Shown here piece by piece: positions 31,286-42,987 of a stretch of 64,000 nucleotides of DNA. The position numbers and the translations under genes were made by a program. Location: contig JAOVFP010000001.1 in assembly GCA_025738555.1 (NCBI GenBank), forward strand, positions 4,278,001-4,342,000, read 5' to 3'. The notes under the pieces are model-generated. The model saw nothing but the letters and a program-made list of their open reading frames with translations. It was not told where the DNA came from and searched no databases. Origin of the DNA: Cyathus striatus (taxonomy: Eukaryota > Basidiomycota > Agaricomycetes > Agaricales > Nidulariaceae). How positions within the stretch are numbered: position 1 is the stretch's first letter; every line of letters starts with the position of its first letter.

Positions 31286-33986
31286 TCATAATTTCACAGT
31301 ATGGTCATCACTTGCGTCGCTTGGGAGGTCTGGAAATAACCTATCCTGAGTGACTTTGTCTTCATGCGTAGGTTGCACCACGGCCTCGTGAATATCGCTG
31401 CCAGTGGTACAGATGGTACTGATTGATATGTCGCGCTCTTCGATGGCCGGTGCCTCGACATGTTTGTACCTGTCGTCGGTGGGTGCATCCACAAGCCGCT
31501 TTGTCTCATGTTCTGCCACAACTTCCCAATTAGAAGTAATATCCATCGAGGCGTCCGATATCACTTTTGGCGAAGCACAGGGAACCTCAGGAAGCTGCCT
31601 AAGCGATACTTTCACGTTAACATCCTTATTAATTTCGACATTTATCGATTTTTCTTCCGCTTGAACCACCTTCTGGTCGGGTATACTAGGGAGTTGCTTC
31701 GGCCGAGTGTCCTCTGCTGGCACTTCGGTCAACACCTTCATTGGAACATCGGAAACGGAAGCTTCTTGTCTAGGTCGTGAACCACTATCGATAGAGTGCC
31801 TCATGGCAGCTGGATTAGTGGTTAAAGCGACTTTGCTTTTTCCCGTGGATTTCTGAGCCACGCTCAACATCCGGAAGATTTTCGTCTACCTGAAGTACTT
31901 TCTGAACAGGAATTCTAGGGAGCTTCTTTGGGCGTTTTTCATCTATATGAGAACTGACCATGCTTGTAGATGTAATATCCGCAGGTGTGGGTTCCTGACG
32001 AACTCGTGCACCACGATCGATGAACTGCCTAGACACTACTGCACTACCATCATGTACCTTGGTAGAGTGTGTTCTCGGCATTTTGATATGTTCAGGGCGC
32101 CTCCGAATGCGATGTACATATGGGAATCCAACAGAGTTGCATGGTGCTCCCTCCATAGCGCAGCCATTAGGTACAGTTACGACCTGTTGCGGTATGGGAG
32201 CGGAAATTAATTCCGATCCATAGGCAGCATACAAGACGTCCTCAACTGGGGCGTGCCCTCTTGTTGATTGCATGCGATGAGCATATGAACATGTCATCCT
32301 GGAGGAAACCCCGTCAGTAAAACCGTTAGCTGTGTACACGAGAATTACATACCCAGGACCAAGCACAAATTCACCCCCAAGTTGAGAAACATCACCCCCC
32401 TTCTCCCAAAGTGGAATGCCGACCTTCAAGGCGCGTACGACGACCATGGCAATGCCACTCATCAGTCCGTGTTTGGCATATTCCCCTCGTCGCGCCGATG
32501 GGAGCTTTGACTCGTCTAACGACATCTTCCGACGCCTCTTATTAAACTCGGTTGTAGAGACCTCGTTTACCTTCCCCATACCTAGAGCTGAATAGACTCC
32601 TAATGTTGGATCCGTGTAGACTCGGAAAGGAAGTCTAAATATTCTCCTGTACTTTTTGATGAAAGTGTGCGCCCCATTACTGATAATAACCAGCTGAACC
32701 TCGCCTCCCTTCTCACTCTGTGCTTGGAGTACCTCAGGACGGGCGAATGATGTCAACGATGACATGTAGTCCTGACAGTTCGGACACCAGAAGTGACGAA
32801 TGAAAACGACAATAGTACGCATCTTGGAAAAGATGGAACCGAAGGGAATGGTTTTACCCTTTTCAGAAATAATAGGTAGTGAAGCTGCGTACGAGAGCTG
32901 TGATTGTGTAGGCAGTTCCCATTCCGAGCTTAAAATAGTAGGCGGCATCGACGATATCGAAGGCTCCATGGCATTAGGGCGACTCGATATGCCATCATGA
33001 GCAAGGGAAACTGATTTTCTCAAGTTTCGTTGAGGAGAAAAGCTCGATGTGTGAGACGTATCGTAACCCCTGTTCGCAAGAGGAAGGTGAATAGAAGATA
33101 AACGTCGTTTTTTCAAGAAACTGGACTCTGGAGGAACGGAGATGGGAGTATGTGAATGACCTCTTCGTAAATTACCGCCAGAAAGTTGATCTTTAGACAC
33201 TAAAAGGGAGGCGTCGGGGGTCGGCTGCGGTGAATAAGTGTCAATAGTAACAGAGTTCCCCAAGACTGGAACTGCGGCCTTGTAGACAGGGTTTTTACGG
33301 ATTGAGACAAAACCTTGCCCTCCAGTGCTCCATACCACGGTAGACACAACAGGTCCTGATATGGAACCTTTTCGAACGCGAGCAAGTTCGGTAGCTTTTG
33401 CCCCCTGTCCTTTTGCATCGATGGATCCGGACCTTTTGGACCGGAGAAGACGAGCAAACCGATGCTGAGCAGAGCTCGATCTACGACGAATTGATGGGGA
33501 ACTGTGCTTCCGGTTCTTCTGGACAAGCGTGTCACTCTCAGTTCCACTAGTGTCACTGTCATGAACTTTGTTCGCGATAGACCGCTGCGGAATAAAGGCG
33601 TGTCCAGATCGAGGTGACATCAAATTTGTCACAGTAGGCGAGAGAACTGTAGACTGAGAACGTAACCTGTAGTGAATATCCTGGCTAGCAGCTGTAATTG
33701 GAAGGAAGGTGGTTGAAGAAGCTGCATTGCTTGATGGAGCCAAGGCTGCGGAACGGTTGAAAGTTGAATTGGAACGCTGCCTGGAATCGAGAGGCGAAGG
33801 AAGGTCTAAAGGGCCATGCAGCGCGCTCGATGTACGGTGGCGCAAGACCCACAATGGCGCGAATGGATCTGAAGGGTCGGGAGCAGGATACCGTTCAGTA
33901 AGGTTGATACTGGGAGGAGGTTTACGTTTGATAACATAGGGGGACTTCAAGTCTGGGGCGGAGCCTGCGGCCATTAAGTGGGCCAT
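31286..33986 (-). CDS. AhpC/TSA-like (PRXL2-type) protein with long extensions
   Basis: The central part is a thioredoxin-fold domain of the AhpC/TSA-2 (PRXL2/FAM213) family: IVVFIRHFWCPNCQDYM holds the CPNC redox pair, and VQLVIISNGAHTFIKKY and PFRVYTDPTLGVYSALGMG follow. It is preceded by about 370 residues of Ser/Arg-rich low-complexity sequence from the start at 33986. An intron at about 32297-32352 joins EFVLGPG to MTCSYAHRM. The C-terminal region has two copies of a unit of about 59 residues (KKLPRIPVQKVLQVDE and KQLPSIPDQKVVQAEE). The first frame ends at 31815 and the second repeat lies in another frame. An intron of 52 nt (GTGGCT to CTAATCCAG, about 31827-31880) restores phase, so I end the gene at 31286. 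Antioxidant function is inferred from the family only. Confidence 0.75.
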
Positions 33987-34849
33987 CGTTTTGGAGAAAG
34001 GTGGGGACGAGCAGGATGAGGAGAAGAAAGGGAGATTCCTGGAGGGAACGCGTAGTTATCAAGCTGGTGAACCTTGGTGAGAAAATGTCGAGAAACAGGG
34101 AGGGAACCAAGCACGTTTCGACTGCGTTCAGACAGAAGTGCAGGGAGGAGGGGGCCTCGTGGATCAAAGAAAAGTGAAGAGCTTTTATGTTGTAGACTAC
34201 GGAGGTACGGACACCATGAGGCAAAGAAACTGCCATATAGACACGTGTAGGCTCTTTCATTCACTGCCATCAAGACTTGCTGGAGCATAAAGGGGGAAGT
34301 CCGGCCTTCGTGAAGCCACTGGAGATATCGCGATCGAAGCAGAACATAGCTCGTGAACCAAGGCAAGTAGACCCGGTGGCTTTTGTCCAACCTGGCATCC
34401 TGGTACTAGTCGATAAAAATAGAAATGCTGATCATGTTCATAGTAACCGGGCATGAATCGATCAATATATGTAATTACAAAAGGCCCTGATTATGTCGTT
34501 TTTACTTCTCAATGATACACAACGATTCACTAGGAGCCTCTTTGGCGCAATCTACGGCATTCGTCCTGTCTTGAATCACTTCTACACACACCTGAATGCA
34601 GTAGTAGCCAGCCAGTTCTAACTCTGACCCATAAGCTAGTTACCCTTCTAACAGATGCCGCGAGTGTTATTGCTTCCAGTCTGTACATGAAATCGCCGAG
34701 ATTTCATAGCAAGCTATCGGTTTCAATAACACGGGATTCCAAATAAAAAAAGTGAATTTGGCTCATTTGTGATCACGCCTGACCACAGACTGGATGGTAG
34801 TAGGGCTACATTTTATGGGTGCATACAACATTTGACAAACGTTAGGGTA
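33987..34849. other. Intergenic region with CACGTG box
   Basis: About 860 bp with no recognised gene. The part next to 33986 should be the promoter of the AhpC/TSA-like gene and contains ACACGTGT at 34241-34248. Open frames here lack domains and overlap one another. Confidence 0.5.
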
Positions 34850-35819
34850 TCATGCCCAGTTATCGATTAATGAATCGCGCATCTCCCCAATCACAGCTGT
34901 CGAATCCTGTCCTTGCAATTCTGTAAGGCGGGCAAGCAATAAGTACCAGGAAGCAAAAAATATTAAAGTAAGACGAACTAAATGTAGCTTCAATCACACT
35001 GATTTCCGTCGCCGTTGTTTCGAGGCCGGTGAATGCACACCAGTCATTCACCACGAGACCTGCGCCAATAACGTCTGAACCTCGATTAACAGTCCCGGCC
35101 TATGAAAAGGCAAAAGTATACTGAGAAAGTGATTTAAACGTAAGACAATGATACAACATACCACTAATGGTATTTGCAGCAAGCTACTTAGCTCGTCTTG
35201 ATCTTGTATACTCGTTTTGGGGTGCACTAAACCACCCTGATTCGTAATTGCACAGTAACTTCCCACTAGCACATTGTCCGCGATAGTTTGTCGGAAAACT
35301 TCCACTTTGAGAACATCCGCAATAATCTCTTCTGTTTCTCGGTCGACATCAGGATGGACAAGGGCAACATAGTCATTGCACGCAATGACATTGCCCAGCG
35401 CAGATAAACGCTCTTCTACACGTTGAATAGCAACGGCGTCTGGAAGTGAATTCCTCAAGTGTTGTAGTTCCTGGTCTGTCGTTGTGGAAGGAACAAGGAG
35501 GCCATGCCGATTTCCTGCAAAAAAGCCGAATGAAAAAGTGAGAAATAAAAACAAGAATCGATCTCACCAGCAGTCAAGCGTCCTATTATACGCGTTCCTC
35601 CGATGCTCGTGTGTACAATGGGAATGACATCGCCTAGCTCGCTCTCAAAGGCGGAGTAAAAGTTGGTGCTTCCTTGTATGGCGGCGAGACAGTAGGTATT
35701 GGTTAATTTTGAGAAGACGCCAACGTCACTGCTATTTTCAAACTGGATGCCTGGAGATTTCTTAAGAAAAGATTCGGAGAACAGGATGTTGAAACATACG
35801 GGTAGCCATTGTAGTATAA
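34850..35819 (-). CDS. TIF6: Eukaryotic translation initiation factor 6 (eIF6/Tif6)
   Basis: Anti-association factor that binds the 60S ribosomal subunit and is needed for its biogenesis. The first exon is only MATR (start 35819), joined across a short intron to [20 protein letters not shown], and then [19 protein letters not shown] and IIGRLTA. The main exon gives [20 protein letters not shown] and [20 protein letters not shown]. After the next intron come [20 protein letters not shown] and [21 protein letters not shown] last intron of about 60 nt joins this to [10 protein letters not shown] and DSLIDNWA, ending at 34850. All segments align with the near-invariant eIF6 family and length (about 245 residues). 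It diverges from NDUFAF7. Confidence 0.95.
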
Positions 35820-36109
35820 ATTGAGGATCTACAATCGACGGTGTTTTTTGTTAAAGGTAAAGAAGGAAAGGGAAGAAGAAGGGAGTTGTGAGTGAAGAGG
35901 CTACTTGGCAAGGATCGATGATAGGCGGCTAGATAACTTGGGATCAGATTTATTTATAAGGACTTGAAACGCCCAATCAAATTGTCATGCAGAGTCACAC
36001 ATCCTGCAACTTCTGCCACGGTCGCGCACGGTTCCGCTAACACACAGCCAGCTCTCACTTTTACTTCAGACAATTTCCGGAGACATCGCTCTGACTGATT
36101 TTACATAGC
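35820..36109. promoter_or_regulatory. Bidirectional promoter, eIF6 / NDUFAF7-like
   Basis: The 290 bp between the start codons serve both genes. An A/G-rich run lies near 35860-35885 on the eIF6 side. Unlike other divergent gaps here, no CACGTG was seen. Confidence 0.5.
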
Positions 36110-37761
36110 ATGCTTGCTTCTCGCTTGACTCACATTTCTTCTCGACGCGTCTCATTTCCCAACGCATCGCTCGTATACTCAAGAGGTCCTTTCCGAGGCC
36201 GTCGTTCGAACAGCACTGCAGTGCAGGGGCCAACAAAAATAGAACAGCTGCTCTTGGATAACATCAAGGTCTTTTGTAAACGGTGCAACTCGCTTGCAAC
36301 AACTGACATGAGTTCAAGACCACAGGTCCGATCCCTTTTGCCACATATATGCAATTATGCTTGTCACATCCTACTCACGGGTATTACATGAATCCCGCAA
36401 ATCCTGTTTTTGGTACTCGAGGGGACTTTATTACTAGCCCAGAGATCAGTCAGGTGTTTGGAGAGGCATGTTCATCTTTCAATGCCATTTAGATAATGGA
36501 GGTAACGAGCATTTAGTTCTCACCGATATAGCTCCTTGGTATATGGTACCTTTCGCAATGGGCTGCCTCTGGGGGTTCCAATCCTATACGTGTTATTGAA
36601 CTCGGTCCTGGACGAGGTACATTAATGGATGACATAGTACGAGTGGGTGTTCTTATGTAAATATAGCTTTCGTGGATTCTTACCAATGTGTTGAGGTGGT
36701 TGCGAAGCTATCGCGTCCAACTAAACCAATTAACGTCCACCTAGTGGAAACAAGCTCTGCTATGCGCTCACTCCAAGAGGCAAAACTGAAGCATGCTATA
36801 GAGAAGTCGCAAGTTCAAATTCACTGGCACGATTCTATCACCGAAATATCAACTAGCTCTTTTGAGTACACGATGCTTGTTGCTCATGAGTTCTTCGATG
36901 CTCTTCCAATACATGTTCTTCAGGTACGTACCCTTAATGGAATTTGCACATACCATGGTTACTAGATCTTTCCAGAAAACAGAAAAGGGATGGCAAGAAG
37001 TGCTCATTGACTTGAATCTCGATTATAATCCATCAATAGCAACTCGGGCTTCAAAACACCGCTTCCGATGTGTTCTTTCACCAACACCGTCTGCAACCTC
37101 TACTGTGCTCGGATTGTCCTCCAACCGGTTTGGAAGGCTGCCAATTGGCTCTACGATTGAAGTCTCACCTGCATCGTTCAAGATTGCACGTCATATAGCC
37201 GAATTACTCGCTGGAAACACATACAAGGAAGGGGCAACTGAAGGGGTTAGGGGATGTGGCTTGATTATTGACTATGGAGGAGATAAAGTCTTTGGCGACT
37301 CATTCCGTGTATGCTATTTTTTATTTTCTGTTCTTCTGCTGACATCTGTTCTCTCATAGGCTTTCAAAGAACACAACATTGTGGATATATTTCATCGCCC
37401 CGGCGAATCCGATTTAACAGCAAATGTAGACTTTGCCTTTTTGAAAGAGTCTATGTCCGACCTCGGTATGACAATATTTGAGGTACCGTTCGTATTGCTA
37501 ATATCCTCGGCAGTAAGCACATATGGACCAATTTCACAAGCTGCATTCCTAGAACGAATGGGACTTCAGATGAGAATCGATAGTTTGGTGCGTGCGGCAA
37601 CGTCGGATGAACGCAAGAATGCTATCAGGAAAGGAGCCGAGAGGCTTGTGGATCTCGTAGGGATGGGCAAGGAATACCAAGTGCTAGGTGTCTCAAATCA
37701 AAGGAACCAACAAGATGTGTGGCCATTCATTGAAGTAGACAAGCTCTCCCAAGAATCCTAG
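36110..37761 (+). CDS. Mitochondrial complex I assembly methyltransferase (NDUFAF7/MidA)
   Basis: S-adenosylmethionine-dependent protein arginine methyltransferase family that acts in mitochondria during complex I assembly. The start at 36110 gives an Arg/Ser-rich presumptive mitochondrial targeting peptide (MLASRLTHISSRRVSFP). The catalytic part includes PIFATYM-like PIPFATYMQLCLSHPTHG, then GDFITSPEISQVFGE, IELGPGRGTLMDD (SAM-binding glycine loop), MLVAHEFFDALPIHVLQ, LIIDYGGDK and TANVDFAFLKESM. It ends PFIEVDKLSQES at 37761. About seven short introns interrupt the gene; that after VFGE and that after MDDIVR are clear. Length of about 420 residues is normal. The presence of this gene implies a conventional respiratory complex I. 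Confidence 0.92.
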
Positions 37762-37963
37762 GAAGACATTGAGAGTTACATTTACCTTGGGCTGTCATAG
37801 GATGAATGGTAGATAATAACTTCGTCTGGAGAATTGTAATATGCGACAGAGTTCATATTGCATCTTGCCGAAGACGTAAAGCAGTTAATGAAAATGAGCA
37901 TGCGCACGCCGCAGAGTACGAAGCCGCAAACGTGTCAGAGAAACCTTCATACTATCTTGACTG

Positions 37964-38724
37964 TCATTTTGTGCTTTCTACCCACTTGCCGGAGTAACCA
38001 CGGTGAGGTGAACGAGATCGAGATGTTCTTTCATGTATAGCTTCCTGTTCATGGTGATGATGTTTCTTCGAGTTTCTTTTCGATTCCCCCTCATCCACAA
38101 CACCGGAGACGGCAGCAGACACCTCTTCCGTATTGAGCGAGGTGCTCTCCACCATCTTCTCTTTATCTTTCCTCCGCTTCCACATTAACTTATCCACACA
38201 TTTACCGCATAGTACAACCTTAACGAGCGCAGATTTTTGTTCTCCGTGCTCTTCATATGTAAAGGGCAATTCAAGGGTCGTGAGTTTAGGCATGACATTG
38301 CCAGGTCGCCGGGGAGGGTCATGGTGTCGACAGCGAGTATTGCCACACGTTGTTTCTCCTGCTCCAGAAAGAACTTCCTCTTCTGTTCTCCAACGAAGCG
38401 CAAACTATCGATCGACATCAATGGTACATCCCAAAAACAACGAGGGTTCATTAAAACGCACGTTCCCTGTCTTGTAGTGCTTCAAGTTACATAGCGCGAA
38501 TTCACGATATAAATTGTTGTAGTATTTTGCTGCCAGTTGTTCTTCCCAAGATGAATTAGAAGGCGCTACATCATCATTTTCTCGCAAAAATCTACTTGAT
38601 GTGTGAGCTTGAGTGGATGAACTAGAAGAATGGAAACGTGCTTGTGTGAAGCTTTGAGGATCTCGAATTCAGTTATACCTCTTGGCTGGTTTGTTGTTTT
38701 TGAAGAACTTGGATAAAGAGACAT
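37964..38724 (-). CDS. FRA10AC1-like protein
   Basis: Homologue of human FRA10AC1, a nuclear protein connected with the spliceosome. The start at 38724 gives MSLYPSSSKTTNQPRG, then ITEFEILKASHK. After an intron (about 38591-38640) follow FLRENDDV, WEEQLAAKYYNNLYREFALC and NLKHYKTGN. After a second intron (about 38405-38480) come FALRWRTEEEVLSGAGETTC and GNTRC, then ELPFTYEEHGEQKSALVKVV and LCGKCVDKL, matching the zinc-coordinating cysteines and C-terminal core of the family. The tail is Lys/His/Ser-rich. The first intron only keeps the conserved reading KASHK-FLREND if it starts with GC instead of GT (GCACGT to AAGTAG). Confidence 0.85.
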
Positions 38725-40814
38725 GTTCTTAATGAGATGGGTGGAATGTACAACACAGCAGATACCAAGTGAGAGAAGTAGTACCGATTAGTACCTGTGT
38801 AACAGGGGACGAAGACAAACAAACTAAGCTTAGTGAACAAACGTTTTGTTCCCATTTCTACAGTCTACTTTATCTATCTCCGCAACTTTTTTTTTTACTT
38901 CACTTCGCTCTTCATCTACGGTTTTGATTCTGCAAATTTCCGAGGATTCTGGTACTCTTACTCAATGTTCAACCTGTAGTAAAATTTCTTTAAAGACGCT
39001 TGAACAGGCGCGTTCCTATTCAGACGGAATTGAAACAGTAGAGGCGCCATGCAGCTTGTTTTCCATTATTTCAGCGATACTCGTAAAGCGGCGTTTCATA
39101 CTCGTTAAGAGGCACAAGGAGCAGAAATTTTGTCGGACGATAATCTGTCCGGTGAACCTCCAGCGGTACCTTATGTATATGTGTCGCACCACCGTTTGAA
39201 CAACGTTATCGTAAGCCAATCGGTATTGAGTCTCACTAAAGACGCAACCCTTCCGTATTCAGTGTGACTCCATTTAATTGTGGGCCATCTGGACCAACGC
39301 AGGGTTATTCTTAGACAATATTTTGTCGTCTGACATATCTTCTTCGCGAGCGCCGTGTACATACACTGATACAGGTCTCAATGTCCGATCTCTGACATAA
39401 GTTGGCAGTCCTGAAGTGGACCTGCATTGAATGCGAATGCTATGCTAGTCGCAGTGTACCTGCTATCATCTCGGGTGTCTGATGTTATGTGTCTCGAACT
39501 GAGTTTTTGCTCTCGGAGACTGAACGGGATTATGATTCTGTGAAGGTTGGATCAAGGTTTTGAGGGCTTGGGTTTGAGAATCATGTGTGCATGCGGTCGT
39601 GTGTACGATGTTAGGAACAATGCGTCTAGTCTGACACCATAGGAATGGTACTTCTATCGACTGTGGTTCTTTACCTCAGGTGCATTTACCTACGGAGATT
39701 CTACATATATCGTATTGCCTAACTTGTGCCTTAGCTGGTAGAAGTTGCGTAAGGCGGTAGGAACGCTGCTCTCGATGTTGACTGGATGAACGGAGGAGGG
39801 GAGGTGGTGTACCTGTTCCATTTTGTTTGTTTCTTCGCGTGTGGCGTGGCGACATTTTTATGTACGACGCGGACGTGTAAGTACCTCTGGGCGAGAGAAG
39901 CGATCAAACGCTAGAATTTTTTGCGCTGATCGCTTCTTCATGTTTGCGAAGAGATGTGTTCAATTTCGCAGATATATTAATGTTCGAGGCTAGCAACAGT
40001 TGCGCAGGAGAGAATAAGTACCCACAAAGCGAGGTCAGCCGCAATGGTACCGGTGGAATAGATGCAAGTCCGTCGGGTTCACGCTCGGTTTCGATGGAGA
40101 GATACACGCGGAGTTTGATGATGATGATATCAGTGAGAGAGAATATGACATGACACCGCCAACAAGGTGAAGGTTGTATGTACCGGAACAACGCTCTAAC
40201 TCCCATGTTCGGTGTCGAGGCAGGAAGGAACAGGGGCAGGAGATGGACAGTGTATAATGTTTTCGCATGTATCGAGTGATTTCACCGGAAGCATTTTGAC
40301 TGCAGGAGTGGAGAGTGGGAGCAGATGAGATTAAGTCAGGGCTGTCAGGGCTGCCCCGTGGGACAGGGATGAATGACCGAATAAGGCAAGCAAATCGGGA
40401 GGGGCGCGTGTGTGGACTGTCTTGGATCTTCCTTCTCTCATGTATTTATTTTATATTTCTTTTCTATAAGACGCAGATGTAATGAATTGCTGATCTCCTT
40501 CTCTGCCCATCTCCACTCACTTGTCTCGCTCTCCTTCCTTCATTCTTCCGATCGCTGCAGCTGTCTTCCTCTCCCAGCTTCCGGAACTCGCTACCCTCGC
40601 CAGACACCTGACCACGCTGCACAGTCAGGAGTCCCTAAATACGTCCCTGCAGCACCTGAACATCTCCTTTTGCCAATTCGCCTTACCCGTCTTCTCTTCC
40701 CCGCCACCATAATATTATTTATTCTTAATACTTGCCCACCTTCCAACTCTCTCCTCCCTTCCCCTCCCCTCCCCTCCCCTCCTCCTCTACACCCCCTGCT
40801 CGCAATCCTGTCTC
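38725..40814. other. Gene-poor region upstream of the Ser/Pro-rich gene
   Basis: About 2.1 kb with only short, overlapping open frames and no domain I recognise. The last 300 bp are pyrimidine-rich, with a CCCCT repeat at about 40758-40788 directly upstream of the next gene, a typical fungal promoter or leader composition. Confidence 0.5.
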
Positions 40815-42987
40815 ATGGCAGCGGTTGTCTCCTCTGTACGACCAATAGGACAGCGTTTCTTCACTGACGAAGCCTCCAGTCTCAGATCCTTCCGTGCCAG
40901 CCCAATGTCTGCACATCCTCCCTCCCCCAAGGCAAATTCCCTCAAAACGCGAAAATCCATGCTTCCAGCAATCCTGGGATCTTCTCGCAATCCTGCTTCC
41001 AAGTTGGCCCAGCAGCTCACCCAGGATACCCAGGATATTGCCAACGAGAATCACCCAGATGCCGTACATTCGCCGTAAGTTAATTCATCTCTCTCTCTCC
41101 TATCAACAAAGGTGCCCTAACCAACACTCTTCTACAAAATAGTGCGAACCCGCCATCACCTCCGTCCGCAAAGATCACCGGTGCGGAGAAGCAGACAGAG
41201 TGAGCTTGTTTGTCATCTTCCGTCATCCCCCCTCCTCATCCTATCTTTTGCTTAATTCCTAAAGCTCATCATCACCTCTGCAACGTCCACGCTCAAAATC
41301 CCGCACCATTTTGCGGCTTATAACAACAAAGTTAACCCCTCGCTCCGCCAGTTCTCCTTCATCTCCACCTCTCCAGCAGCGCCCGTCCAATCGACTCCCT
41401 ACTGTCACCAGTGCATTTGCCTCCAAAGACCACCGGGAAGCTGCTTTGCGAGAACGAGGTCTTCTCCCTCCTCTTAAACCGAATAAAGACCTCAGCAAGC
41501 AAGAACGGGAACAGGATCTCCAACTTCCCACTGTCGCTCTTCCTGATTCAAACACTGATAAACCACAGTCTAATCAAGTATCAGCAGCAAATCTTATCAA
41601 GAAAGAATGGGAAGCAAAAAATAGGAATGCTGAGCTTGAACACCGAGCACGTTTGAATTCCTTTAGATTTGGTGGTTCGTCACAGCCTACATCCGACACA
41701 CCAACGGAACCAAATACTTCCATCCCTCCGGTTGTAGTACCAACACTCCCTAATGAAACTCCGGCCATTCCTTTAGGAGCTCCTCCGCTGCCTCCTAAAT
41801 CCAAACGGTATCCGGTTCCCCCAGCACTGGATCTCAAGTCTTCCGACCTTTCTCCAGATACACCAACCAAGGGCCCACTTAGCCCCTCTCTGCTCCCGCT
41901 TCCTGCATCTCCTCTTCCTTCATCTCCCAAAAAAACTTCAGACGATGTCTTGCTCCCCTCACCGGTCTCCCCAGCTCTGTTGCCGCTTCCCCCTTCTCCC
42001 TCCAAGGCGTTGCCCGAGACTCCCAAGTCAAGGAGAAGCATTGTGAGTTCAGTTGGAAACCGCACTCCCACTCCGCAGACCGTCCGATCAGATGTTACTG
42101 TTACTCCATCCGCTCAGCTTCCGGCTATCTCTTTCACGCCTCCCACCGCTTCTACAGAACGTGTCAGTAAGGAGTCCCTGAGATCCGCGTCCCGGAACCG
42201 CGCAGGATCCATTCCCACGCAGCCGTCGCTCTCTGGCTCCATATCCTCATCGGTGACTCCTTCTCTCGAAGCGTCTTCATCTCAGTCAACTGGACTTTCC
42301 AGCCCTGTCACTCCCGAGTCATCTCCCATTCTCGGCAGAAGCAGGTCTGGCTCAGTGAAGATGAAGGCTACCCAGGACTATTTGAAAGGTGGAAATATTC
42401 CGATGATCGTGGAAAGTCCTGTTGAGGAAAGTTTCGTAAATCGATTTGTTGAGGAGCCGCCTGTCGCCGAGGAACTCGCAGTCATAGCAGAAGAGGGCGT
42501 GAGCAGTCCTGCTACGCGGTTAAACTCCAGAGGGCTAACCGATCCGCTTCCAACTGCGGCAAAACTTGAGAAACGGAAAACATTGAATCTTTTCAAACGC
42601 GGCCAGTCATTGCAGCCTCCCATTTCGTCGGACGGACAGGTCCCTAAGCGGCTGTCTGTTTCCGCATCGCTGTCAAATTTGCGACGGTCCGTAGTGGGAA
42701 CTGTCTCTCGTCCCAAATCCACTGTTGACGTGGGTGCAAGCTCCAAAATGTTTAATGCATCTCACCTCCCGCCTTCCCCTATATCACCCACTGGCTTATC
42801 TGACAGATCTAGCAATAGTGCTCCCTCGGTTACGTCCTCGCGCTCAGGAGGAACCACTGGTGTTGGTAGACGTTCCCGACAGGCAGTTCAGCCGACATTA
42901 CATAGTCGCGGAAGTATATTGCTAGAGACCGCAGCGATCGAGGACGAGGAATCTCGCCGTATGACTGAATTAGCATTTTTGGGTTGA
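40815..42987 (+). CDS. Ser/Pro-rich basidiomycete protein of unknown function
   Basis: Three exons (40815-41074, 41143-41199 and about 41265-42987) encode a protein of about 680 residues that is largely disordered. It begins MAAVVSSVRPIGQRFFTDEA and ends DEESRRMTELAFLG. Repeated PLPPSP and SLLPLPASPLPSS-like stretches fill the middle. A possible short helix (SAANLIKKEWEAKNRNAELE) lies near 41575-41640. I recognise no catalytic domain, signal peptide or membrane segment. RxxS motifs such as KRLSVSA and LRRSVVG would be possible kinase sites. Both introns have GT-AG ends and keep phase, and the start lies just after a pyrimidine-rich leader. It may be a cytoskeletal or signalling scaffold, but nothing here proves it. 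Confidence 0.75.

Noticed and set aside
39904..40206. 100-codon minus-strand frame in a gene-poor stretch
   Set aside because: No domain, no intron structure, and overlapping frames of similar length on both strands.
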